Assembly: GCF_003853645.1 (NCBI RefSeq)
Contig: NZ_QTPO01000029.1
Coordinates: forward strand, 1-64,000
Length of the DNA stretch: 64,000 nt
Origin: Burkholderia sp. Bp9143
Lineage (GTDB): Bacteria; Pseudomonadota; Gammaproteobacteria; Burkholderiales; Burkholderiaceae
Direction: 5' to 3'
Below are positions 36,259 through 44,352 of this stretch, one piece after another (position 1 is the stretch's first letter; the number at the start of each line of letters is the position of its first letter). The translations under genes and the position numbers were made by a program. Under the pieces are notes generated by a model. That model was given only the letters and a program-made list of their open reading frames with translations. It had not been told where the DNA came from and did not search any database.

Positions 36259-36708
36259 CCACTGACTCAATACTGAAAGCCTAGCGGCACATAGTTTGGG
36301 AACTGGCGGCTCAGTAGCACGATAAGGCAAGCTTCTGAGCGCGTCGACCATGCCTATGCATCCGAGGGAAAGTGTGGAAATTGGTCCGGCGTCGCGTAGC
36401 GGCGTCGCGATTTGGGACGTTCGACTTTGTGGCGACACGCCGTATTCGTACACGCGCCTGAAGCACACGCTGTTGTCCGATGCCGGCCGGCGCCGAGTCG
36501 TCGTCGATGCTCGGAAATTGCTGACGCGCACTGATCGCGGCGTGTATGCGCCGCTTGGACTCTCCCGTCCCAACTCGTCGGCCAGCGTCGGTGCATCTGC
36601 CACGATGGCTTTGACTGCTTTCGCGAAGTATTGCTGCCTGATTGCCCAGGGCCAGACGCCGCGAGTGCTCGTCGCGCCGTCCGCCGGACGATGAGCGGCA
36701 TGTCGGGA
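36259..36708. other. Intergenic, no supported gene
   Basis: About 450 bases. Long open frames exist on both strands, but they overlap each other and have no recognisable product. Probably debris between the integrase remnant and the Na/Pi cotransporter. Confidence 0.35.
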
Positions 36709-38370
36709 CTACATCTCATCCGAGGCAATCCGGCTGGGCAGCAAGGATCCGGTGCGCTCAAGAATCGGGTAGGCGGCCGCGGCCACGAGATGCGAATTGA
36801 TGAGCGTCATGTCTCGGAGCAGATCGAGATGCAGCGCGCTCGTCTGGGCGCTATCGACGCGACCGGAGCGCAGTCGGTCAAAGTGTGCCGTGGTCGCGGT
36901 CGATTCCGCCTCCCGGAAGGTCACTTTCTCGTCAGCCAGCATGCGTGCCGTACGTGTGTCCTCGGTCATGAACAGCGACGCTGCGGTGCGCAGATTGGCC
37001 GTCAGGCGGTCCAGCATGGCCAGTAGTTCGGCTTCCCCCTCCTTCGAGAACGCGAGCCCGCGCTTCAGGCGCTTCGTGGCGTGGGGGAGCAGATTAAGAT
37101 CCACCACATCGCCAGCCTGCTCGAGATTGATGACGAAGGTCAGGATCTCATGCATACGTCGATGATCGTTTTCATCGAGTTGCTCGGCGTCAAGCGACGT
37201 CAGGTAGGTCTTGATCGCGGTATTCAGGCTGTCCAGGATGTCGTCGCGCTGGCGGGTTTCCTCGATCATTTTACGATCGCCATCCACCAGGACTGCACGG
37301 GCACCGGTCAGCATCTCGCCGAGCACATCAGCCAGTCGCAGTGCCTCACGTGCCGCGTTGCCGAGTGCCACCATCGGAATTTGCTGCGCGGCGGGATCCA
37401 GGTACAGTGGCCGCGACGGATCGGTGGGGTCCGTGCGCTGCGGAAGCAGCTGACTTAGCAGTCCCGCATACTGAGCAAGGACGGGCAGGAAAAGGCCGGC
37501 AAGAATCAGGTTGAACAGCGTATGAAAATCGGCCACCACCCGTGCATTATCCGGCTCGATCATCACCATGAAACGACCGATCGGCCCGAGCGCTACGAGC
37601 GCCAGCACCACACCCACTGCCCGCGAGAGCAGATTGCCCATCGGCAAGCGCTTCGATGCGGGATCGGCGGTCGCCGTTCCCTCCAGCACCGGGTTGATTG
37701 CGGTGCCCAGGTTCGCGCCCAGCACCAATGCAAACGCGGTATCGGGTGGCACGACGTTTTGTGCGCACAGCGACATGATCAGCAGCACGATTGCGACGCT
37801 CGAATGTGCGGCCCAGGTCAGTCCCGCGGCCAGCAGCACGTCCACCAGCGGCACGGCAGATGCGGCACCCAGCAGCATACGAAGGCTGGGTGCATCCTCA
37901 TAGTCCGTCATCAGACCAAGCAGCTGGTGCAGTGCGAGTAGCATCAGGCCCAAGCCGATCAGCACACGACCGAGGTCGTGTGCACGCGTGTTCGATACCT
38001 TGCGGAACATCAGCACGCCAACGAGGATCAGCGCCGGCGAGACGGCCGCAACATCGAAAGACAACACCTGCACGATCAGCGTCGTGCCGACATTGGCGCC
38101 AAGCATCACAGCTAGCGCAGGGACCAGCTCGACATGCCCGCCTGCGGCAAAGCCCGCGGTCATGAGCCCGGTCGCCGTGCTGCTTTGCAATACTGCTGTG
38201 ACGCCTAGTCCAGCCAGGAAGGCGCGCAGTCGCCCATGCAGTGCCCGCCCGAGCAGTGAACGCAGTCCGGCACCCAGGGCGCGTTGGATGCCGGTCTGAA
38301 CCATGTGGGTGCCCCAGAGCAGCAGCGCAACGGATCCGGCCAGATCAATCAGCGTGAACGTAAATCCCAT
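36709..38370 (-). CDS. Na/Pi-cotransporter family protein with C-terminal PhoU-like domain
   Basis: A 553-aa inner-membrane protein. The N-terminal two thirds hold the duplicated Na/Pi cotransporter unit with the QSST motifs (GLGVTAVLQSSTATGLM; the second repeat has TWAAHSSVAIVLL) and GANVGTT / GANLGTAINP. The last ~210 residues are a helical PhoU-like domain (NLEQAGDVVDLNLLPHATKR). Members import phosphate with sodium or act as phosphate exporters. It follows phoU on the same strand after 116 bases. An N-terminal fragment of a paralogue lies at 40090-40317 in the opposite orientation. Confidence 0.9.
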   Translation of the reverse strand: MGFTFTLIDLAGSVALLLWGTHMVQTGIQRALGAGLRSLLGRALHGRLRAFLAGLGVTAVLQSSTATGLMTAGFAAGGHVELVPALAVMLGANVGTTLIVQVLSFDVAAVSPALILVGVLMFRKVSNTRAHDLGRVLIGLGLMLLALHQLLGLMTDYEDAPSLRMLLGAASAVPLVDVLLAAGLTWAAHSSVAIVLLIMSLCAQNVVPPDTAFALVLGANLGTAINPVLEGTATADPASKRLPMGNLLSRAVGVVLALVALGPIGRFMVMIEPDNARVVADFHTLFNLILAGLFLPVLAQYAGLLSQLLPQRTDPTDPSRPLYLDPAAQQIPMVALGNAAREALRLADVLGEMLTGARAVLVDGDRKMIEETRQRDDILDSLNTAIKTYLTSLDAEQLDENDHRRMHEILTFVINLEQAGDVVDLNLLPHATKRLKRGLAFSKEGEAELLAMLDRLTANLRTAASLFMTEDTRTARMLADEKVTFREAESTATTAHFDRLRSGRVDSAQTSALHLDLLRDMTLINSHLVAAAAYPILERTGSLLPSRIASDEM

Positions 38371-38486
38371 TACCCAGAGCCCTCCATGCCGAGCGATTGC
38401 TCATGTGACTTTCACCAGGGGCGTGCCAGGTATTCCGGACCTCGAGTCCTTACGGACCTTGATCGGTCTTCCCCGCGGCCCGGTGC

Positions 38487-39194
38487 TCAATCACGCAGGA
38501 CTTCACGCTCAAGTTGCTCCCAGGAAAGGTGGCGTACGTCCGTGCCCTTGGCGACATAAATGACGAGCTCCGCCAGATTCGTTGCATGGTCCCCGATACG
38601 TTCGATCGCCGATGCGATGGACAGATAGTCCAGCGCAGCCGCGATGCTGTGGGGATGCTCGGGCATATATGTCGCCAGCTTGCGCACGAAAGCACGGTAT
38701 TGCTCGTCGATTGCTTCGTCCTCGCGGACAATCTGGGCTGCAGCGATGGCATCGAGTCGCGCGAATGTATCGAGTGCGCGATGGAGGATGGCGGCCGCCA
38801 GCTGACCGGATAACTGGATTTCCGCAATGTCGATGGCCTTGCCCGCATCATCATTTGCGATTCGTCGAGTCCGCTTCGCGATCTTGTGGGCTTCGTCGCC
38901 TGCCCGCTCGAGATTGGTGATGGCCTTCGAGATCGCCATCAGCAAGCGCAGATCGGATGCCGCCGGCTGGCGCCGCGCGATGATGTTGCCGCACTCCGCG
39001 TCGATCTCGACTTCCATCGCATTGAGCCGATGCTCGTCGGCGATGACCTTATCGACCAACCCCAGGTCAAAGCGGTTGAGGGCCTGCATCGCATTGGTCA
39101 ACTGCAACTCAACGAGTCCGCCCATCTCGAGTACCTTGGACGAAATGTGGTGAAGGTCAGTGTCGAATTGGCTAGTTATGTGTTTGTCTGACAC
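38487..39194 (-). CDS. phoU: PhoU phosphate-signalling regulator
   Basis: 235 aa from GTG 39194, which has GGGAGGAA seven bases upstream; the frame is open for 17 codons before. Two PhoU helical repeats are seen, with metal-binding motifs around NLERAGDEAHKIAKR and SAIERIGDHATNLAE (E-x-x-G-D). PhoU connects the Pst or Na/Pi transporter with PhoR and limits phosphate uptake. Here no pst genes are nearby and the partner is the downstream Na/Pi cotransporter, so it probably controls that protein. Confidence 0.9.
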   Translation of the reverse strand: MSDKHITSQFDTDLHHISSKVLEMGGLVELQLTNAMQALNRFDLGLVDKVIADEHRLNAMEVEIDAECGNIIARRQPAASDLRLLMAISKAITNLERAGDEAHKIAKRTRRIANDDAGKAIDIAEIQLSGQLAAAILHRALDTFARLDAIAAAQIVREDEAIDEQYRAFVRKLATYMPEHPHSIAAALDYLSIASAIERIGDHATNLAELVIYVAKGTDVRHLSWEQLEREVLRD

Positions 39195-39274
39195 GAGAAG
39201 TTCCTCCCTAACCGAAACCAGGGGCCGGGTGGGTGCACTTCGCAAGTCCCGGTTCTGGCAACCACAAGACCGAC

Positions 39275-39685
39275 CTAACGCGATTTGGGTGGCCGGCCAG
39301 TCTTGACTCGTTCGACCGCGGAGACTGCTGCGAGTAGGTGTTTCTGCGGAGCGGACGCCAGCAGAATCAGGCCCGCCCGAAGAAGTTCACCCTTTTTCAC
39401 CGATACGCCCGCATCGAGGCACCGCTGGATCAGCACCGTGATTTTTTCGTAGTCCGATCGCGGCATCGTGAATGTGTCGCGGACAACTTTCTCCGTCTCC
39501 AGGCGCTCCTTTCCCTGCGGGGCAATCTCTACGGAATCCACCTCAGTACGGGCTGTTCGCCTCTTTCCAGCCTTCACTAGAGCGGATTGCCTCTCGGCAG
39601 CGGACTCCGGTATTTCCCCGTCGCATGCACGCTTGCGCGACGAGGGGGCTTCCCGGCTCTTTTCCGTGTTGACCCGGTGCTTCAT
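39275..39685 (-). CDS. Ribbon-helix-helix-like DNA-binding protein
   Basis: 136 aa from ATG 39685 with GGGAAA upstream. The first 70 residues are charged and disordered (Lys/Arg/Ser/Glu). The C-terminal part (VRDTFTMPRSDYEKITVLIQ, VKKGELLRAGLILLAS) reads as a strand followed by two helices, as in Arc/MetJ-type ribbon-helix-helix repressors. An inverted repeat ATACTGT/ACAGTAT lies 22 bases upstream of the start, a natural autoregulatory operator. It precedes phoU by 80 bases on the same strand, so it may regulate the phosphate operon. Confidence 0.6.
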   Translation of the reverse strand: MKHRVNTEKSREAPSSRKRACDGEIPESAAERQSALVKAGKRRTARTEVDSVEIAPQGKERLETEKVVRDTFTMPRSDYEKITVLIQRCLDAGVSVKKGELLRAGLILLASAPQKHLLAAVSAVERVKTGRPPKSR

Positions 39686-39706
39686 AGTTTCCCGCAATTT
39701 TGACAA

Positions 39707-39724
39707 TACTGTACAAACAGTATA
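39707..39724. promoter_or_regulatory. Operator-like inverted repeat upstream of the RHH gene
   Basis: ATACTGT (39707-39713), ACAA, ACAGTAT (39718-39724), perfect 7-bp arms. Its minus-strand reading contains TATACT, which could be a -10 box. Placement at -22 to -39 from the start codon fits repression by the encoded protein. Role inferred. Confidence 0.5.
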
Positions 39725-40089
39725 GCGATTTCTTGCGTGAAATGAATTCGGCCGTGGTCCGTACGGGGACAGATTCACCTTGCGGCAAAGCGTTTCAATT
39801 CTGAAACGCATTCAGTTGATTTTGCCATCCTCACTACATAATTAGCCTCGCATATCCCCGCAAAGCAATGAAGTACCTAAGCAGGAATGATGCTTGCGTG
39901 ACAAGCGCTGTCGACGATGCGCAACCAAACCTATTAGACCAGTAGAGTGCGTCTCGTCAGCGGCTGAATTTTCTCCGTCGCAACAACACGCAGTCGGACT
40001 CGCATGTCCTTCAGGAACCACGGCGCGCGAGTGGATCACTGTACATAAAAAGTTGCAAGTGCAACCGATCAGCGTCGGGAGCCGGAATC
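39725..40089. other. Intergenic, no supported gene
   Basis: About 365 bases. It includes an 18-bp sequence GCGGCTGAATTTTCTCCG at 39960-39977 that recurs exactly at 56268-56285. Otherwise nothing recognisable. Confidence 0.4.
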
Positions 40090-40317
40090 ATGACATTCAC
40101 GTTCACGCTGATCGATCTTGCTGGTTCGATTGCGCTGGTGCTGCTCGGCACGCAGTTGCTTCAGACCGGCATGCAGCGCCCATTCGGCGCTGGTCTGCGG
40201 TCGCTGCTCGAATGGGTACTTGACAGACGACTCCCTGCCTTCTTCGGCGGGTTGGGCGTAACGGCGGTGCTGCAGAGCAGTGCCGCCTACGCGTCTGTGC
40301 GTGCAAGAGCTGCTTGA
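40090..40317 (+). pseudogene. Na/Pi cotransporter, N-terminal fragment
   Basis: 75 aa beginning MTFTFTLIDLAGSIALVLLG and running to GGLGVTAVLQSSAAY, then unrelated residues and a stop. It aligns with the first ~65 residues of the intact protein at 36709-38370 (MGFTFTLIDLAGSVALLLWG, GLGVTAVLQSSTA) but is on the opposite strand. The break falls just after the first QSS motif. It is the remains of a second, diverged transporter gene. Confidence 0.8.
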
Positions 40318-40407
40318 GAGATACCGTCGCCACATTGTGGTCAGAAGAATGCGTCACTATCTATCGCGACATGATTTCACTTTTGCAACCAACCAGTGGA
40401 GGGAAAC

Positions 40408-40524
40408 ATGACGCGGCACGCTCAGCGGCAATGGCTGCGATACGAAAAAGCTACTTTTAGATGGCGAAAGTGTTTCAGCGGCGGTACGAATCCGACCGAA
40501 CGTCGCGGCTCCGATTCGCGATGA
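40408..40524 (+). CDS. Possible 38-aa basic ORF
   Basis: ATG 40408 preceded by a strong GGAGGGAAAC. It encodes a 38-aa basic peptide (MTRHAQRQWLRYEKATFRWR, then SGGTNPTERRG). The good ribosome-binding site is the only support. No family is seen. It is within ~400 bases otherwise without a gene. Confidence 0.3.
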   Translation: MTRHAQRQWLRYEKATFRWRKCFSGGTNPTERRGSDSR

Positions 40525-40722
40525 CCGTCCAAAACACGATGCTGGCATGCCACTTGCGTTAAGGACCATGTGCGCTGGTGAATGGCTTTGCAGGTTTCGA
40601 GATGATTCCGACTATTGCAATGGTTTGCCCTCCTTGGGCGATCAAGGTGCCAAACGGCTTCTCGGTAGGTTTACTGAATTCGTGCAGGAGATGACGTTCC
40701 TCATGAACGCCACTGGGAAATC

Positions 40723-41289
40723 ATGATGAGCACGCCCGCGACTTTCACGTTCGCTTTGCAATACGGAGGCAACGCGACGTTCTACGCCCGGAGCGGTGGC
40801 TATCCAGCAGGTGCCGCTGTATATCTGCTCGCGGCGCATCTGTCGGATGCCCTTGCGTCGTTAGCTGACAGGTTCTATCGAGCGAACGAGGCGTTCGAAC
40901 TAACCACTCTCGATGTGCACAAGGATCTCTCTTATGGCTATGCGATCGATCTCGATGGGTATTTGTTCGCATATCGGATCGACTCTGATACCGACGAGTG
41001 GGAAAGGATCTTCTCAGGGCACTATGCAGCATTCATCAATGGACACGCACCCGCCGATGCTCTGCGCGACGGCACCCTTAAGCTGATCAAGACGTCGAGC
41101 ATGGAAGACTGTCGCGAGTGGGTCACTCGCGGGCAGCTCATTAAGCGTCATGCTGACGCTGTCGCCGCACTGGCATCCTATCGCGAGCGATTCGCGGGCT
41201 GCGCAGAGAGCATTGCAAGCTATCAAAGCAAGATCGCCGCGCTCGATCTCGCGCTGCAGCGATATTATGAAGAGAACAACGTCGAGTGA
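40723..41289 (+). CDS. Hypothetical protein, 188 aa
   Basis: Start at ATG 40723 or 40726. The N-terminal half looks beta-rich and globular (FTFALQYGGNATFYARSGGY, SYGYAIDLDGYLFAYRIDSD), and the C-terminal ~60 residues are helical and probably coiled (KRHADAVAALASYRERFAGC, SYQSKIAALDLALQRYYEEN). Strong codon bias and length support a real gene. A phage-associated or accessory gene is likely, but I do not recognise the family. No signal peptide or membrane segment is present. Confidence 0.65.
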   Translation: MMSTPATFTFALQYGGNATFYARSGGYPAGAAVYLLAAHLSDALASLADRFYRANEAFELTTLDVHKDLSYGYAIDLDGYLFAYRIDSDTDEWERIFSGHYAAFINGHAPADALRDGTLKLIKTSSMEDCREWVTRGQLIKRHADAVAALASYRERFAGCAESIASYQSKIAALDLALQRYYEENNVE

Positions 41290-41659
41290 GCGCTTCGTTG
41301 AGCGTGTTGCACGTGTCCACTCCTGGACAAGGATCCCGATTAACTCCACCTGCATCCATGCCGCTGCGAGTTGCCGCCAATCGTGAACTATTGACCGGAC
41401 GAGGGAGCAAAGGGCGGCACAATTTTCTTATGGATTCGTGCGTCTGCTCAATCGAGGCGACTGGTTACGCTTCCGAGCTAGGGCATCTACCTACAGAGCG
41501 GCGCACCGGATTCAATACTAAACAGATAAAATGCACGCGCTAAACGAGCATTGTCTTTGCGTGGGAAATAGTTGGACGTAGCCGGACTTGCCCTTGCCTT
41601 TGAGTCTTCCAGACAGGCAAATGCAAAGTCTGCGTCGAACCATACAAGGGAGCATAAGA
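41290..41659. other. Intergenic, no supported gene
   Basis: About 370 bases. Promoter of the second phasin module is expected near the right end; the ribosome-binding site is GGGAGC at about 41648. No other feature seen. Confidence 0.35.
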
Positions 41660-42010
41660 ATGACGGGTTTCACGTCGGATCAACTTGTTGCGTCAAGCAA
41701 AGCCACCGCGACCGCCATGTTTGCGCTTGCAAATCAGGCGTTCCACGGTTGCGAGCAAATGATTCAATTCAACCTGCATGCGGCTCGACAGGCACTTACC
41801 GAAAGTGGCTCGTATTGGTCGGAAACACTGTCGTACAAGGCTCCGGAGCAAGTCGTCGCGCACCACACGAAGCTCTTGCAGTCGAGCACGGAGAAAGCGC
41901 TGTCGTACGGCGGTCAACTTGTCGCCATTGCGTCGAACACCCACGCCGAATGGTTGAAGATCGTAGGATCGCAAGTTGAATTGCATTCCCGCAGCCTTCC
42001 GCGCTTCTAA
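41660..42010 (+). CDS. Phasin-family protein, module copy 2
   Basis: 116 aa from ATG 41660 with GGGAGC upstream. It fits the Phasin_2 pattern: MTGFTSDQLVASSKATATAM, FALANQAFHGCEQMIQFNLH, APEQVVAHHTKLLQSSTEKA, then a shortened C-terminus (ending SRSLPRF). Usual phasins are about 180 aa, so this one has lost or never had the last helix and tail. It starts the second three-gene module, on the plus strand, opposite in orientation to copy 1. Confidence 0.8.
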   Translation: MTGFTSDQLVASSKATATAMFALANQAFHGCEQMIQFNLHAARQALTESGSYWSETLSYKAPEQVVAHHTKLLQSSTEKALSYGGQLVAIASNTHAEWLKIVGSQVELHSRSLPRF

Positions 42011-42186
42011 CCGTCGTGCAAGGCATACACCACCCCGCGCGAACGTTACGGCAAGCAAGCTGACTGCGTTGTTTCAGCTGCGGTCATTGACATACGTCGC
42101 GTTTTTGTTGGCACCACAGCGATGTGGTGCCATGCGTCGGCGCATGCATCCATCACCCGAATTCGATGCGAGGACCCTTGCAGACG

Positions 42187-42384
42187 ATGCTAAGTCCGCA
42201 CGAAATCTCCACGTTGATGATGGCGTGGAACGCCCCGGATCAGATTGGATCCGACCGCGACGAGCTTGTCACACTACTGGAGCGTCAACTGATCGCCTTC
42301 GATCCGCTGGCGTCCGATAATCGGCATATTCAGGTGACGGCCGAAGGTCATGCCGTCCTGAAAGCGGTCTCGCGCATTCGTTAA
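42187..42384 (+). CDS. Small MLSPHE protein, module copy 2
   Basis: 65 aa from ATG 42187, beginning MLSPHEISTLMMAWNAPDQI and ending AVLKAVSRIR. It is the same length as the paralogue at 29487-29684 and shares most residues at both ends. The middle (DELVTLLERQLIAFDPLAS) forms helices. It follows the second phasin by about 175 bases. Unknown function; co-occurrence with phasins in both modules is the main clue. Confidence 0.72.
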   Translation: MLSPHEISTLMMAWNAPDQIGSDRDELVTLLERQLIAFDPLASDNRHIQVTAEGHAVLKAVSRIR

Positions 42385-42514
42385 GCGGAGCGGGGAATTC
42401 GGCGCGCCGGTCCGGTCTATTCAAACAGGCGGGTCAGCGCGATAATCGACCATAACTCTCAGGCTTGGTGGGAGTTGCCCGTCTCAAGAACTGGACGCAA
42501 TGACGGAGGCAACA

Positions 42515-42697
42515 ATGGACGGATCATGGGTTGGAATTGTGGTCGGGACGTTCGTGCTTGCCCTCGCGGCGATTGCCGTCGCGAGCCACTATCGGCGCGA
42601 GCATCGTCGCGCCGAATTGCTCAGAAACCTGGATCACCACGACTGGTGTCGATGGACACATGCTCATCGAGTCAGTTCAAGGGCAGTGAAACGATGA
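42515..42697 (+). CDS. Small single-TM protein (SHYRRE type), module copy 2
   Basis: 60 aa from ATG 42515, which has GGAGG seven bases upstream. A transmembrane helix (WVGIVVGTFVLALAAIAVAS) is followed by SHYRREHRRAELLRNLDHHD and a polar tail. It is the counterpart of 28386-28538. Conservation of the basic post-membrane motif in both copies suggests a functional contact, for example with the phasin or with nucleic acid. Confidence 0.68.
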   Translation: MDGSWVGIVVGTFVLALAAIAVASHYRREHRRAELLRNLDHHDWCRWTHAHRVSSRAVKR

Positions 42698-42770
42698 GAC
42701 GCTGGTCGCTGACAAAAGAAATCAAGAAGTAGAATCCGGCCATACGCTTGATGTCCGCACTGCCGGTTCA

Positions 42771-43364
42771 ATTTTCTCCGAATACCGGCGCGGCTGGAAA
42801 TTCTCGACCTACGCGACCTGGTGGATCCGGCAGGCTGTCACGCGTGCGCTCGCCGATCAGGCGCGGACCATTTGCGTGCCGGTCCGCATGATCGAGACGA
42901 TCAACAAGCTGAACCGGATATCGCGCGAAATCCTGCAACCGACAGGGCAGGAAGCGCATCCCGCAGTGCTCGCAAAGCGCATGGAGATGTCCGAGGAGAA
43001 AGTGCTCGGTATCCTCAAGATCGCCAAGCAACCTGTCTCGCTCGAAAACCCGGTGGGTGACGATGGCGATGCGACGCTTGGCGACACGATCGAGGATGCG
43101 TCGGCGAGTTCGCCGGCTGAGGCGGCGATTCACGCGAACATGCGTGCGGCGATCGACGAGGCGCTCAACGGGTTGTCGCCGCGCGAGGCCAAGGTTCTGC
43201 GGATGCGATTCGGGCTCGACACCAACTCCGATCACACGCTTGAAGAGGTCGGCAAGCAGTTCGACGTGACTTGCGAGCGAATCCGTCAGATCGAGAGCAA
43301 GGCGATGCGCAAGCTGATGCATCCCAGCCGTGCAGACAAGCTCAGGCCCTTTCTTGAGCGCTGA
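42771..43364 (+). pseudogene. rpoD: RpoD-like sigma factor, regions 2.4-4.2 only
   Basis: The frame begins in sigma region 2.4 (SEYRRGWKFSTYATWWIRQA), continues through regions 3 (INKLNRISREILQPTGQEAH) and 4.1 (GLSPREAKVLRMRFGLDTNS), and ends with region 4.2 (EEVGKQFDVTCERIRQIESK) and a natural C-terminus. Regions 1.1-2.3, which bind core polymerase most strongly, are missing. A GTG at 42876 could start a ~162-aa protein with regions 3-4. It is either a degraded extra rpoD or, less likely, a DNA-binding decoy. ICVPVRM differs from the usual IRIPVHM. Confidence 0.75.
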
Positions 43365-43469
43365 GGCAAGCCGGGCGTAGTATCCCTTCGACGCCCGACT
43401 CCAGACTGGCAGCGATCACGCGTCGGCCTGATCGTCGTCCTGACCGGACGTGTTCGCTGCCGGGAAAAC

Positions 43470-43673
43470 TTACAGCGGCTTGATGCTGGCGGCCTGCTTT
43501 CCCTTGGGGCCCTGCTTGACCTCGAAGCTGACCTTCTGGCCCTCCTGAAGCGATTTGAAGCCACTTCCCTGAACCTCGGAGAAGTGCGCAAACAGGTCTT
43601 CGCCGCCGTCATCCGGCGTGATGAATCCGAACCCCTTCGTATCGTTGAACCACTTGACGGTACCCGTTGCCAT
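43470..43673 (-). CDS. cspA: Cold-shock protein (CspA family)
   Basis: 67 aa from ATG 43673. It is a complete cold-shock domain: MATGTVKWFNDTKGFGFITP with RNP1, then DLFAHFSEVQGSGFKSL with RNP2-like FAHF, and a C-terminal KQGPKGKQAASIKPL. Members bind single-stranded RNA and DNA as chaperones or antiterminators. TTGGAG lies about ten bases upstream of the start. It is convergent with the RpoD fragment. Confidence 0.92.
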   Translation of the reverse strand: MATGTVKWFNDTKGFGFITPDDGGEDLFAHFSEVQGSGFKSLQEGQKVSFEVKQGPKGKQAASIKPL

Positions 43674-43910
43674 ACTCTGAACGCTCCAAGGAAATCGGTT
43701 GTAAATGATGCGACTGGCCTGCGCCAGACAGCGGCTACCTTGTATCACAAGGGGGCTGCCACTGACAATCCAGATTTCTGGCAAGCCACGCCGGCATCGC
43801 CGATGCAAACCCCTCAAAATCTTCGTTGAACCAGACGCGCTGCCTCGTAAGCGATTTCGGCGTTAGCGCCTGGCGAACGGGAAAATAGCGTCTAGAGTCG
43901 ACAGCCTGGA

Positions 43911-44075
43911 TCAACTCTTTCTTGACGTCTTCGCGACAAATGGCGTCGGTACGTGTTGAACCTGTTCGCTTCCGCACTGAGGGCAAGGCGGATGAGTCGA
44001 TGCATGTTCGGCGAGATGCTCGACGCTCTCGAACGTTTTGCCGCACTTCTCGCAACGGTATTGGTAGGTCGGCAT
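43911..44075 (-). CDS. FmdB-family zinc-ribbon protein
   Basis: 54 aa from ATG 44075 with CCGGAGGA upstream. MPTYQYRCEKCGKTFESVEH and PPCPQCGSEQVQHV show the two CxxC knuckles of the FmdB regulatory zinc ribbon. Such proteins are putative transcription regulators. Frame, start and codon bias are good. It lies divergent to nothing obvious and upstream of the cold-shock gene by 240 bases on the same strand. Confidence 0.85.
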   Translation of the reverse strand: MPTYQYRCEKCGKTFESVEHLAEHASTHPPCPQCGSEQVQHVPTPFVAKTSRKS

Positions 44076-44352
44076 GGCATTCCTCCGGTATCGATGCTGC
44101 CCGAGGATGTGAGTATGGTTCGTGGCGGCGCGAACTTGATATTGCAGTGAACCCGCATTAATGCGATTGCGAGGGACTTGAACTGCAACTGCGCTCGATC
44201 GCACGAACCTCCGTCACCAGTTCATGCCCCCGGGCACACGGGCGATCGAGCGTTTTGGGGTGTTGAGGCGTTGCATGGTGCGCCGGGCCCAGCCCACCTC
44301 GATGCGCTTTATGCGTCATGGCACGAGGGGAGCGTGGCATGCTGCCGCCGAC

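Noticed and set aside
36350..36694. 114-aa plus-strand frame
   Set aside because: Overlaps long antisense frames, no start signal, no family.
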